64,000 nucleotides of DNA from positions 1-64,000 of the forward strand of contig NZ_CP069005.1 in the NCBI RefSeq assembly GCF_016801775.1. The letters run 5' to 3'. The position numbers and the translations under genes were made by a program. Under the pieces are notes generated by a model, which saw only the letters and a list, made by a program, of their open reading frames with translations, had not been told where the DNA came from and searched no databases. Positions 43,839-51,850 of this stretch are shown piece by piece; within the stretch, counting starts at the first letter, position 1; the number at the start of each line of letters is the position of its first letter. This DNA is from Sulfitobacter mediterraneus (GTDB lineage Bacteria; Pseudomonadota; Alphaproteobacteria; Rhodobacterales; Rhodobacteraceae).

Positions 43839-45473
43839 ATGACGTCTGGCGGAGGGCATGCCTCGGATGAAGCGTGGTCCAAGGTAACGCGGATCGCGCG
43901 CGAGTTGGACCGGATTCTTGATGGAGCGGCGCCGGTGCGTGAGGCCGTGGTGCGCGCGGCATCCGAGCTGCGGCTCTCAACCCGCCAAGTCTACAACTAT
44001 CTGGCGCGGTATCGAGAAGAACGCAGGGTATCGTCCCTGCTGCCGCGAACGAGTGGGACAAGGAAATCAAGGATCAGCCTCGCGGTCGAGAGCATCATCG
44101 CGACGACCCTGCGGGAGATGTGGCTTTGCCCCGAGCAGCCGGACCTTGCACCGATCGTTGAAGAGATCCGCGCCCGCTGCGCAGAGGAAGGGCACACTCC
44201 GCCTGCCTATGTCACTGTCGCCCGGCGGATCCCCACTCTGTTCGCCCCGGAAGAAATTGCCCGCCGCCGCCTGTCAGATAGTAAACACCTGCACCGGCTG
44301 AAGCCGCGACCAGGCTACATCCGGGCTGACCACGCGCTCGACATTGCCCAGATCGATCACACGCCGGCAGACATCCACTTTGTCGAGGTGATTGATGACT
44401 ACGGCCTCTTCGTTGGTCGCCCCTATCTGACCATCGCCGCAGATGTGGCCACGAGCGCGATCATCGGCTTCTGCCTGACCCTCGAGCGGCCGTCACGACT
44501 GTCTGTCGCGCTTTGTCTGGCGCACGCGATGTGCTGCAAGACAGACTGGCTGGCAGAACGCGGCATCGATCATGCCTGGCCGATGCATGGTCGCCCGAAG
44601 CAGATCGTCGTCGATTCCGCCAAGGAGTTCCAGAGCGGCACCTTCAGCAGAGGATGCGAGGACTATAGCATCGCCATACGCATGCGGAACAAGGGCACCG
44701 TGCATCGGGGCGGAGTCGTCGAACGCCTGCTGGGGAAAGTGAACACGGCGCTACGCGCCTTGCCGGGGAAGACAGGGCGTTCCATCGCGGATCGGGGCGA
44801 CTATGCCTCGGAAGCGCGGGCTCGGCTCAGCTTCGCGGATCTTGAACGCTGCATCGCGCTCTCGATCATCGACCACAACCTGAGCCAGAATGCGCGCAAG
44901 CTGACCGTTCCGGCGAAAGAGTGGGAAGATCGATTCCAGCCGAAAGACCGGCCGATCGATGCACCTGTCGATGTGCTGCTGAATTTCCTGCCGCGCAAGA
45001 CGCGGAAAATTTCACCTCAGGGCATCAGTCTCTTCGCCATCGACTATTTCGAGCCTTGGCTTGGCCCGCTGGTTGCGCGTCGTGACCGGCTGGAGCCGCT
45101 CGACCTGTGCTATGATCCTCGCGACATCAGCCATGTCTACGTCAAGGATCCGGATACGCAGGCCTGGCGGCCGGTCAGGCGACGGGACGGACTGGCCGAG
45201 CCGATCACGCTTTGGCAGCACCAGGCGGATCGACAGCGGCGGCGTGAAATCCAGCGGCGCCCTGTACAGGAGGCATCAGCCATCCGACGCGAAATCGCCA
45301 CAACTGTTGCCGCCGCCAAAACCCCGAAAAGCCGGTTGAAGGAGATGACCCGCGCCCGGCATGCCACCGAGGCAAAGAAGCCTTATGCCGACTTCGCTGC
45401 GCCTTCCGCCTCGGCCCAGGCAAAGCTCGACCCGGATCGTCCGCGGCGGGTCTTCCCTGTCGAAGATTGGTAA
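43839..45473 (+). CDS. tniA: TniA transposase (DDE, retroviral-integrase fold)
   Basis: A 544-residue DDE transposase of the Tn5053/Tn7-TnsB group. An N-terminal helix-turn-helix part (RLSTRQVYNYLARY) precedes the rve catalytic core with Asp173 (QIDHTPAD), Asp259 (VDSAKEFQSG) and Glu295 (VVERLLGKVN), spaced 85 and 35 residues, the expected DD35E. It cuts the ends and joins them to target DNA. The first ATG well inside the element is 43839; the frame stays open to the left edge, so a slightly longer protein from a non-ATG start is possible. Confidence 0.9.
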   Translation: MTSGGGHASDEAWSKVTRIARELDRILDGAAPVREAVVRAASELRLSTRQVYNYLARYREERRVSSLLPRTSGTRKSRISLAVESIIATTLREMWLCPEQPDLAPIVEEIRARCAEEGHTPPAYVTVARRIPTLFAPEEIARRRLSDSKHLHRLKPRPGYIRADHALDIAQIDHTPADIHFVEVIDDYGLFVGRPYLTIAADVATSAIIGFCLTLERPSRLSVALCLAHAMCCKTDWLAERGIDHAWPMHGRPKQIVVDSAKEFQSGTFSRGCEDYSIAIRMRNKGTVHRGGVVERLLGKVNTALRALPGKTGRSIADRGDYASEARARLSFADLERCIALSIIDHNLSQNARKLTVPAKEWEDRFQPKDRPIDAPVDVLLNFLPRKTRKISPQGISLFAIDYFEPWLGPLVARRDRLEPLDLCYDPRDISHVYVKDPDTQAWRPVRRRDGLAEPITLWQHQADRQRRREIQRRPVQEASAIRREIATTVAAAKTPKSRLKEMTRARHATEAKKPYADFAAPSASAQAKLDPDRPRRVFPVEDW

Positions 45474-45474
45474 G

Positions 45475-46356
45475 GTGCCGGACCACCTCATGCCCGCCAT
45501 AGTGCCGCTCTTGCAGGCCGATGACGCAGTGCGGATTGCACATGTTCGCGCGCCGCGCTGGATCAGTCATCCGGCCGCCGGCGCGGCGCATGACGCAATG
45601 CGACTGCTGCTTGAGCGACCGCCATCGCTGCGCCCACGCGGTTTGCTGCTTGCCGGTCCCTACCACAACGGCAAAACCATGATCGCCGAACGCTTCGCCG
45701 TCGAACATCTGCGTGCCGCCGACCAGCAAAAGGTGTGGGTGATCCAGACCCGGGAAGGTGCAGGGCTGTCGCATTTTTATGCCAGCATCCTGTCCGGATT
45801 GCGCGCACCACAAGCCGCTGGCTGGCGCAGCCTGTCCCGTGCCGGCGATCAGGTGGATCATCTTCTGGAGCGCCTGAAGCCGCGCCTTTTGATATTCGAC
45901 GAGTTCCACAGCGCATTGCGCGGGCGGCGTCAGGATGTGAAGGCCATCTTCTCGTTCTTGCGGCGGATCGCCCGGGTGCATGACATCTCACCCGTCCTTG
46001 TCGGCGAAATCGCGATCTACGATGCGGTGCATGACACGGACGAAATGGGCTCACGTTTCGATACGATCCCCATTCCACGATGGGCTTATGACGAGGAGTT
46101 CGCGACGCTTCTCGACAGCCTGGAAGCCAGTCTGCCGCTCGCCGAAGCCTCCGATCTGTCGCGCGAACCCTTGGCAAAGATCATCCACGATCTGTCGGAG
46201 GGGCTGATCGGCGAGGTTGTCGAGATCGTCAGCCGGGCCGCAGTTGCGGCCATCTTGCGCTGTGAGGGCCGGATCACCGGCGCAACCCTGTCGGGCCTCG
46301 GCTATGTGCCTCTCTCGAGGCGTCGCAATTCCGCTTTGCGTCACGAGATGACATGA
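45475..46356 (+). CDS. tniB: TniB AAA+ ATPase, transposition regulator
   Basis: A 293-residue ATPase of the TniB/TnsC type. Walker A is GPYHNGKT (61-68) and Walker B LLIFDEFH (138-145). It would select and hold target DNA for TniA. The start is GTG at 45475, one base after the tniA stop, with ATG at 45490 as the alternative. The stop overlaps tniQ (ATGA). Confidence 0.9.
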   Translation: MPDHLMPAIVPLLQADDAVRIAHVRAPRWISHPAAGAAHDAMRLLLERPPSLRPRGLLLAGPYHNGKTMIAERFAVEHLRAADQQKVWVIQTREGAGLSHFYASILSGLRAPQAAGWRSLSRAGDQVDHLLERLKPRLLIFDEFHSALRGRRQDVKAIFSFLRRIARVHDISPVLVGEIAIYDAVHDTDEMGSRFDTIPIPRWAYDEEFATLLDSLEASLPLAEASDLSREPLAKIIHDLSEGLIGEVVEIVSRAAVAAILRCEGRITGATLSGLGYVPLSRRRNSALRHEMT

Positions 46357-47363
46357 TGTTTGGGCCGCCCAAGATCTCCGTCACACCTGCAGAGCGGTAT
46401 GCAAATGCAGTGGGAAACTGTTGGCCGGTGGCTATCATGCCGGCACCCGGTGAACTTCTGTCGAGTTGGCTGCACCGTCTCGCTTACGCCAACGGCGTAC
46501 CTCCGCGCTATTTTGGCGCGCTTCTCGGAGCGCCGGGTGAGAACTGGTCGGCACGGCTTGATCGGGCGTTGCCCGATCGCATCCTGCGGCTTTTGGGGGA
46601 ACATACCCACATACCCTTGGAAGACATCGCGGCTCTGACCGTTGCTCCCGACCCTTTGGCCGTGCTGCGTTTGCCCCTGCGGCCAGGGTCTCAGCAGACC
46701 TGCGCACCCGGGAGGCAGGTTACCTGGCTGCAGTTCTGTCCCGCTTGTCTGGCGGAACACGAAACGCCCTATTTTCGCCGAGACTGGGGCCTGGCGACAC
46801 GCGTTTCTTGCTTTCGCCACGGTTGTCGGCTTCGGGACAGGTGCCCGTCCTGCGGACAAGGATTGGCTCCGTTCAGCCAGAAGCGACTTGTACCGCATCA
46901 AATCTGCGCCTGGTGCGGCGCGGCCCTCTGCAAACGCACCCGTCCTTCCACAAATGGGATTCGGCGTCTTGAGCGTCTGATCGACGATCTGCTTCGTCTG
47001 CAGGCAGCAGGGCATCGAATGGCAGAGGGGCGATCACTCCTGGACCTTCTTGGATCAGCCTGCTTTCAATTTAGTCGACGGCCAATGTCCATCGCGCGCC
47101 TCTCTCATCGGGATCGCTATCAGCTGTTTCAGAAATTGGCGGAAGGGCGGTCGACGCCGTTCGAAAAGAGAAGAAGTTCCGCGATCAGCTATTGGAAACG
47201 CGTCGCTCAGGTTGCGCCAGCTTGGGGCGGACTGGTCACATCATTCACCGATGCCGTCTTGCCTCAACCCAAAGCTGAGCATTGCTCTATCACCGCTGGC
47301 CCGAATTTGGTGGATCTCGTTCAGGCGGCCGCGCGGCTCGATCAGCAGCGGCAAGCGCTGTGA
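46353..47363 (+). CDS. tniQ: TniQ/TnsD-like target-selection protein
   Basis: A 336-residue TniQ-family protein. The N-terminus has the family phrase PAPGELLSSWLHRLAYANGV, and the middle has zinc-finger cysteines and histidines (FCPACLAEH, SCFRHGCRLRDRCPSCG, CAWCGAALC). TniQ proteins recognise target DNA or guide complexes for Tn7-like systems. Length is typical of Tn5053-group TniQ. Confidence 0.88.
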   Translation: MMFGPPKISVTPAERYANAVGNCWPVAIMPAPGELLSSWLHRLAYANGVPPRYFGALLGAPGENWSARLDRALPDRILRLLGEHTHIPLEDIAALTVAPDPLAVLRLPLRPGSQQTCAPGRQVTWLQFCPACLAEHETPYFRRDWGLATRVSCFRHGCRLRDRCPSCGQGLAPFSQKRLVPHQICAWCGAALCKRTRPSTNGIRRLERLIDDLLRLQAAGHRMAEGRSLLDLLGSACFQFSRRPMSIARLSHRDRYQLFQKLAEGRSTPFEKRRSSAISYWKRVAQVAPAWGGLVTSFTDAVLPQPKAEHCSITAGPNLVDLVQAAARLDQQRQAL

Positions 47364-47379
47364 AAATTCCCGGTGAGTT

Positions 47380-47976
47380 TTAGGCGCGCGCGGCCAGCCC
47401 AGCGTCATTCAACTGTTCAGCGTCTGGCAGATCGCACAAGCTCTCCAGCCCGAAAGCTGCGAGGAACGCGTCTGTGGTCACGAAGGTATAGGGGGCACCA
47501 CGACGCGGCGCGCGCGGCCCAGTTCCAATCAGACCGTGTGCATGCAGCCGCCCGATCAGGTCCCGGCTGATCTCTTTGCCAAAGATATCCTTGAGCCCAT
47601 CGCGGGTGATCGGCTGGTGGCAGGCGATGGCCACCAAAATCGCGACGTCGAACTCGTTCAGGTCCAGCAACTGGTCCCCGACATCCGCTGCGGCGCGGAT
47701 CGCAGGCGCGTAAACAGGCCGCGTCCGGAACATCCACCCCCCTGCGACCATGGCAATCTCAAACGCCCGCCCCTCCAGATCGGCGGCCAGATCCTCGACC
47801 AGCAGATCAACCGAGACCGACTGCCCCACTACGCGCACCAGATCTTCGCGCGTGACTGGCGAGGCCGAAGCAAACAGCACCGCCTCGATCCGCCGCATCC
47901 ATTCGCGCCAGCGCAGCTCCATCGGCAGGTCGGGCAACTCGCGGTCAAGCTCGGTGTCTGGTCCATCCTTGACCAT
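47380..47976 (-). CDS. ScpB-like winged-helix protein (SMC-Scp subunit family)
   Basis: A 198-residue protein resembling segregation and condensation protein B: MELRWREWMRRIEAVLFASA, then VTREDLVRVVG of the first winged helix, and ACHQPITRDGLKDIFGKE with TFVTTDAFLAAFGL of the second. Chromosomal ScpB works with ScpA and SMC; neither is encoded here, so this one probably has a plasmid or transposon role. It starts 3 bp after the DUF1403 stop and lies inside the transposon ends. Confidence 0.82.
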   Translation of the reverse strand: MVKDGPDTELDRELPDLPMELRWREWMRRIEAVLFASASPVTREDLVRVVGQSVSVDLLVEDLAADLEGRAFEIAMVAGGWMFRTRPVYAPAIRAAADVGDQLLDLNEFDVAILVAIACHQPITRDGLKDIFGKEISRDLIGRLHAHGLIGTGPRAPRRGAPYTFVTTDAFLAAFGLESLCDLPDAEQLNDAGLAARA

Positions 47977-47979
47977 CGT

Positions 47980-48864
47980 TCAGACTCCGTAGAGCCGGAA
48001 GGTGTCACGTCCGGTCAGTTCACGGACCGCGCCAAGGTCCACCAGACGGTCGCAGAGCCGCCGCGCGGCGCGGTCCCGCAAAGGCAAGGCACCGGGTGCC
48101 ACCGCGTCCTGTGTCAGGAAGATCTCGACCGTGTCGCCTGCCCCCTTTGCCCGAAGCTTTGGTGCGACCGCTTTGAGATGCGCCGTCCGCCGCGCGAGGT
48201 CTGCGGCGAGACGGACGGCCTCGCGCGTCGATGAGATGAGCGCGCGATGACAGGCCAGGCGCAAATCGTCACCCCGCTTGCGCAGGTCGGCGCGTTTCAA
48301 ACCCGCAGCCAGCAGCGGCACAACATGATCCCAACCAAGCGCATGGGCGAGGGCGGCGTCCGCGAGGATCAACGCCGGGACTTCGGCACGGGGTGCCTCC
48401 GTCAGGACAGCATCCAGCACCACCGCGGCACGGGTCACCGGTGCCCCATTTCCCGCATCCAGCCATGTGGCGATCTGGCACGACTCGAAGGTCGGTAAAG
48501 CTCGGCTCATAGCCTTGACCGACACCGACCGTTCCACCGCGCGACGCCAGGCAAGGTGAGTTTCCCCCGCGGGGCCAGGTAGATCGCCCGGGCGCAGAAG
48601 ATGAATCGCATCGCGCAGCTCTGGGGCTCTTTCCGGACGACCAGAAAACCCGACACATGCCTCGGCCGCTCGCAGCGCCAGCCGATCCCGCAACAAGGCT
48701 TTGGGGACCTCTTCGCGTCCCAACACAAGATGCAGGTGGTTCAGCGCCGCGCCCGACAAAAACGCCACATCTTCAAAGGTTTCAGGACGTGCCGAGGTGA
48801 CCCATGCGGGCATCCGGGGTAGAGTGTCTGGGTCGATGGAGTGATCCGGTCGGGCAAATGTCAT
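47980..48864 (-). CDS. DUF1403-family protein
   Basis: A 294-residue Ala/Leu/Arg-rich helical protein of the DUF1403 family, known mainly from rhizobial and roseobacter plasmids. Recognisable stretches are DVAFLSGAALNHLHLVL near the N-terminus, LALRAAEACVGFSGRPERA, and a C-terminal winged-helix-like segment (RRLCDRLVDLGAVRELTGRD). Function is unknown. It is cotranscribed with the ScpB-like gene and divergent from the recombinase. Confidence 0.82.
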   Translation of the reverse strand: MTFARPDHSIDPDTLPRMPAWVTSARPETFEDVAFLSGAALNHLHLVLGREEVPKALLRDRLALRAAEACVGFSGRPERAPELRDAIHLLRPGDLPGPAGETHLAWRRAVERSVSVKAMSRALPTFESCQIATWLDAGNGAPVTRAAVVLDAVLTEAPRAEVPALILADAALAHALGWDHVVPLLAAGLKRADLRKRGDDLRLACHRALISSTREAVRLAADLARRTAHLKAVAPKLRAKGAGDTVEIFLTQDAVAPGALPLRDRAARRLCDRLVDLGAVRELTGRDTFRLYGV

Positions 48865-48885
48865 GACTAGAGCCTAAACCATCGC

Positions 48886-48920
48886 GGCGCTTTTCTCCAG
48901 AAAATAGCACAGAAAGCGCC
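48886..48920. repeat. Inverted repeat upstream of recombinase (accessory-site candidate)
   Basis: GGCGCTTT (48886-48893) and AAAGCGCC (48913-48920) are perfect 8-base arms around 19 bases. It lies between DUF1403 and the main dyad and could be an accessory recombinase site or an operator. Confidence 0.5.
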
Positions 48921-48942
48921 TCACTCTATCTTTCACCATAAT

Positions 48943-48967
48943 GTCCGATAACCTTGCGTTATCGGAC
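48943..48967. repeat. Perfect 10-5-10 inverted repeat, candidate recombination core site
   Basis: Arms GTCCGATAAC (48943-48952) and GTTATCGGAC (48958-48967) flank CTTGC. The shape resembles core sites of tyrosine recombinases, with two inverted arms and a short crossover spacer, and it lies 23 bp before the recombinase gene. An operator for the divergent genes is the alternative. Confidence 0.65.
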
Positions 48968-48990
48968 GTAAAAGTGATATGCCTTGAAGC

Positions 48991-50130
48991 ATGGGTAGTC
49001 TCACAAATAACGGCACCAAAATCGAGGATTCCGACGTGTCGGACGCAGAGATTTCGAGCTCAGTGTCGTATGACGCGCCGAACAGTGACGAGCGCAACGA
49101 GAGAACTTCTCGGGACGGAGCCTCAATCGCTTTGCCCGCTCATGTGGCCGGCTCCGGCGCACTCAACCGACTGATCGAGACCGCCCGCGACTATGCCGAG
49201 GCCTCGTCAGCTGTGAACACGAACAAGGCCTATGCAGCCGACTGGAAACACTTCACCCGCTGGTGCCGGTTGAAAGGCACGGAACCTCTGCCCCCCTTGC
49301 CCGAGATGATTGGACTATATGTGGCTGATCTGGCTGCACCAACCGGGAAGGCCCCTGCCCTTTTGGTCTCCACGATCGAGCGCCGGCTCTCGGGGCTTGC
49401 CTGGAACTACAGGCAGCGCGGGTTCACTCTTGATCGCAAGGACCGGCACATCGCCACCGTTCTGGCCGGGATCAAACGCAAGCATGCGCGCCCGCCGGTC
49501 CAGAAGGAAGCGATCTTGCCTGAGGACATTCAGGCCATGGTGGCCACCCTTCCTTTCGATCTCCGCGGGCTTCGAGACCGGGCGATCTTGCTTATGGGCT
49601 ATGCAGGCGGCCTGCGCCGGTCGGAGGTAGTCAGCCTCGACATACACAAGGATGATACACCGGACTCCGGCGGCTGGCTCGAGATCTTCGACAAAGGCGC
49701 GCTGCTGACGCTTAACGCCAAGACCGGGTGGCGCGAGGTCGAGGTCGGGCGCGGCTCAAGCGACCAGACCTGTCCCGTCCACGCGCTCGAGCAATGGCTA
49801 CACTTCGGACGCATCGACTTTGGGCCGGTCTTCGTGCGCATCTCCCGGGATGGCAAAAGCGCCCTCGAGGCGCGCCTCTCCGATAAGCACGTCGCGCGAC
49901 TGATCAAAGCGACCGTTCTAAAAAGCGGCGTCAGGTCCGATCTGCCGGAAGCCAAACGGCTGGCAATGTTCTCCGGCCATTCCCTACGCGCCGGGCTCGC
50001 CTCGTCGGCAGAGGTTGATGAGCGCTATGTTCAAAAGCAACTCGGACATGCGTCGGCCGAGATGACCCGGCGCTATCAGCGCAGGCGCGACAGGTTCAGG
50101 GTGAACCTGACCAAAGCCGCTGGGCTGTGA
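48991..50130 (+). CDS. Tyrosine recombinase/integrase (XerC/D-TnpI-like)
   Basis: A 379-residue phage-integrase-family recombinase. It has a SAM-like core-binding domain (about 55-170, NTNKAYAADWKHFTRWC) and a catalytic domain with Arg in GGLRRSEVV, His330 and Arg333 in GHSLRAG, His353 in LGHASAEMTRRY and the nucleophile Tyr362. It cuts and rejoins DNA at paired sites. Inside this transposon it may resolve cointegrates in place of the usual serine resolvase. Confidence 0.88.
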   Translation: MGSLTNNGTKIEDSDVSDAEISSSVSYDAPNSDERNERTSRDGASIALPAHVAGSGALNRLIETARDYAEASSAVNTNKAYAADWKHFTRWCRLKGTEPLPPLPEMIGLYVADLAAPTGKAPALLVSTIERRLSGLAWNYRQRGFTLDRKDRHIATVLAGIKRKHARPPVQKEAILPEDIQAMVATLPFDLRGLRDRAILLMGYAGGLRRSEVVSLDIHKDDTPDSGGWLEIFDKGALLTLNAKTGWREVEVGRGSSDQTCPVHALEQWLHFGRIDFGPVFVRISRDGKSALEARLSDKHVARLIKATVLKSGVRSDLPEAKRLAMFSGHSLRAGLASSAEVDERYVQKQLGHASAEMTRRYQRRRDRFRVNLTKAAGL

Positions 50131-50147
50131 AGCTGGGCGTGTTGGTG

Positions 50148-50174
50148 AAGCGCTAAGGTGAAATTCCAGCGCTT
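50148..50174 (+). terminator. Candidate terminator after recombinase
   Basis: Arms AAGCGCT (50148-50154) and AGCGCTT (50168-50174) are followed by TTGTTT. It lies between the recombinase stop and the right transposon end. Confidence 0.55.
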
Positions 50175-50197
50175 TTGTTTCAGCTTACTGCTTCAAT

Positions 50198-50221
50198 TGA
50201 AGTCGGGAACTAAACGCGACA
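50198..50221 (-). repeat. Transposon right terminal inverted repeat
   Basis: Read inward on the minus strand it begins TGTCGCGTTTAGTTCCCG and matches the left end at 18 of 24 positions. A palindrome CTTCAATTGAAG lies just inside (50191-50202). Confidence 0.85.
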
Positions 50222-50226
50222 CACAG
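50222..50226. repeat. Target-site duplication, right copy (CACAG)
   Basis: CACAG directly follows the right end and equals 43666-43670. Confidence 0.9.
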
Positions 50227-50313
50227 GTCGTCCTCAGACGTCTCTTCAAGCCCCTCCGCATCCACTAGAGGATCGTCAAAACTATGATACTGCGTAGATA
50301 CTTGAGGCTTCAT
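50222..50313 (-). pseudogene. DUF1612/RHE_PE00001-family protein, N-terminal part split by transposon
   Basis: The first 30 codons and two bases of the gene interrupted at 43670: MKPQVSTQYHSFDDPLVDAE and then GLEETSEDDL. Joined to the other fragment it reads DDL-WFLPGPMEVEPDY without a frame change. No strong ribosome site is seen; the start codon is ATG at 50313. It is divergent from the serine recombinase gene. Confidence 0.75.
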
Positions 50314-50316
50314 ATG

Positions 50317-50338
50317 TGCAAAATACGGCACTTTTGCA
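50317..50338. promoter_or_regulatory. Inverted repeat in divergent gap, candidate operator
   Basis: Perfect 7-base arms TGCAAAA (50317-50323) and TTTTGCA (50332-50338) lie just upstream of the split gene start and face the recombinase gene. Such a dyad near the start of a helix-turn-helix gene suggests autoregulation. The remaining bases to 50539 show no gene. Confidence 0.45.
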
Positions 50339-50539
50339 TATTACCCAAGTGTTTTGTCAGGGTGCCCCTGCCCACCCTATATAGCACGCGCGCGCGGTGG
50401 TCTGCGATATCTCTCTGATCGCGCTCAGCGTATGAAAACCAAGGGGTTTTTGATGGGCAGCACCACTGGAGGCGCCCTTGCATCTGTTTACAAACGGTCG
50501 TTTATTAGTGATATGTAAAACTGCAAAAAGCATGATTTG

Positions 50540-51433
50540 ATGCCCTTGATAGGCTACGCGCGAGTTTCCACAGAGGATCAGACCCCCCTGCCCCAGTCTG
50601 AGGCCCTTCAATCTGCCGGTTGCGTAGAGATCTTTAAAGAACACGCCTCAGGCGGCAATCGTGCGCGGCCAGTACTTGCCCGCGTGCTCGAACGCGTCCA
50701 GAGCGGCGACACGCTGGTTGTCGTTCGGATAGACCGGCTTGCGCGGTCTCTGTCGCACTTGCTGGAGGTGATCGAACGTCTGGAGGCCAAAGGGGCTTTC
50801 TTCCGTTCTCTCCAGGACCCCATCGACACGGCATCGCCACAAGGCAAGTTCACGCTGCAGGTTCTGGGCGCCGCGGCCGAGTTTGAGCGGGCGCTGATCC
50901 GCGAACGTACCAAGGCGGGGCTGGCGAGTGCCCGTACTAAGGGCCGGGTCGGCGGGAACCCGGGCCTACGCGCCCGCGATCCAGCGGCGCTACGCAAGGT
51001 GCGGCTCGCGCGGCAAGACGGCTACATGGAGCGGCTGAACGAGACCGCGCAGGACTGGGTACCACATGTCCGACGACTTCGACCCGATATGGCCTGGGAA
51101 GATGTGCTGCGGATCATCAATGGCCCCCTGCCCTACGACCGCCACTGGACGCAAAGCCGCCTTCTGCGCGCAGTGAAAGCCTATGTGCGCGACGGGTTCC
51201 TGCCCGCCGAGGTTCTGGACCGCGCCGGACGTCGCGAAACCGACGACCGCCTGCCCGCGATCGTCGCTGCCATCAAGGGCGCGGACCCGGACATCACGCT
51301 AGTGGCGATCTGCGATCGGCTGGAATCGATGCGTGAGCGCACACCACGCGGACGGACAAGTTGGCAGCCGTCGTCCGTGAGGATGCTGCTTGAACGGGCG
51401 GAGAAGTTGGGTTTGCTGAAGCCCGCGAAATAA
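50540..51433 (+). CDS. Serine recombinase (resolvase/invertase family) with long C-terminal extension
   Basis: A 297-residue serine recombinase. The catalytic Ser10 lies in YARVSTEDQ, with the conserved arginines in VRIDRLARS and the ERALIRERTKAGL helix that follows. Beyond about residue 140 the helix-turn-helix is replaced by a roughly 150-residue extension with two possible DNA-binding segments (DRHWTQSRLLRAVKAY; SWQPSSVRMLLERAEKLG). The ATG at 50540 is preferred over a TTG just before it. It lies outside the transposon ends, so it belongs to the plasmid. Confidence 0.85.
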   Translation: MPLIGYARVSTEDQTPLPQSEALQSAGCVEIFKEHASGGNRARPVLARVLERVQSGDTLVVVRIDRLARSLSHLLEVIERLEAKGAFFRSLQDPIDTASPQGKFTLQVLGAAAEFERALIRERTKAGLASARTKGRVGGNPGLRARDPAALRKVRLARQDGYMERLNETAQDWVPHVRRLRPDMAWEDVLRIINGPLPYDRHWTQSRLLRAVKAYVRDGFLPAEVLDRAGRRETDDRLPAIVAAIKGADPDITLVAICDRLESMRERTPRGRTSWQPSSVRMLLERAEKLGLLKPAK

Positions 51434-51494
51434 TCACAACCTTGCAATTCTTCCATCCGATGGAACGATTGCGAGGTTGCCGCCCATTTTGCGG

Positions 51495-51850
51495 TTAGGA
51501 GAATGGATTGATGATGCGCAACTGCTCTTCCACGAGTAATCCGTCGTGCATGTCTTCGCACCACAGTGTCGTGCATCCGGCGATCAGCGCGGCAGCCACG
51601 ATCACCGCGTCATAGACCGAGAACTGAAACTTCTCCGTTATGGCGCGACCCACCTGATGAGTTTGGATCGTCAGATCCTCGACCATGCACAAGGACTGGA
51701 TGCCCGCGAGAAAAGCTCCGGTGTCGTCACAGCTGAACCCGCTTGCCTCCGGCAATTGATAAGCGCTTCGATCAGGACCTGGACATTGATCCGGGCCGCT
51801 GCCCTAGTATTTCGTCGGCGGGTGTTCCTGCACCTTTGAGCTTCGCAAGG
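51495..51850 (-). pseudogene. PIN-domain (VapC-like) toxin, frameshifted and truncated
   Basis: The C-terminal two thirds of a PIN ribonuclease is readable (LAGIQSLCMVEDLTIQTHQV, FSVYDAVIVAAALIAGCTTL, WCEDMHDGLLVEEQLRIINPF) in one frame, while the preceding piece (INVQVLIEALINCRRQAG) lies in another frame; the switch is near 51730. The N-terminal acidic residue that starts the PIN active site is not visible, and no antitoxin gene is seen. It is probably inactive. Confidence 0.65.

Larger units (their letters stand above)
43671..50221 (+). mobile_element. Tn5053/Tn402-like transposon with ScpB-DUF1403-tyrosine recombinase cargo
   Basis: A complete 6551-bp element bounded by TGTCGC...GCGACA ends and flanked by CACAG. 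The two outer 24 bp agree at 18 positions when read inward (TGTCGC-TTT-TTC-C-A-TTCA in common). It carries tniA, tniB and tniQ in overlapping order, then the ScpB-like and DUF1403 genes on the minus strand and a tyrosine recombinase on the plus strand. No serine resolvase lies inside the ends. It interrupts a DUF1612-type gene that is restored in frame when the element is removed, which confirms both boundaries. Confidence 0.92.
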
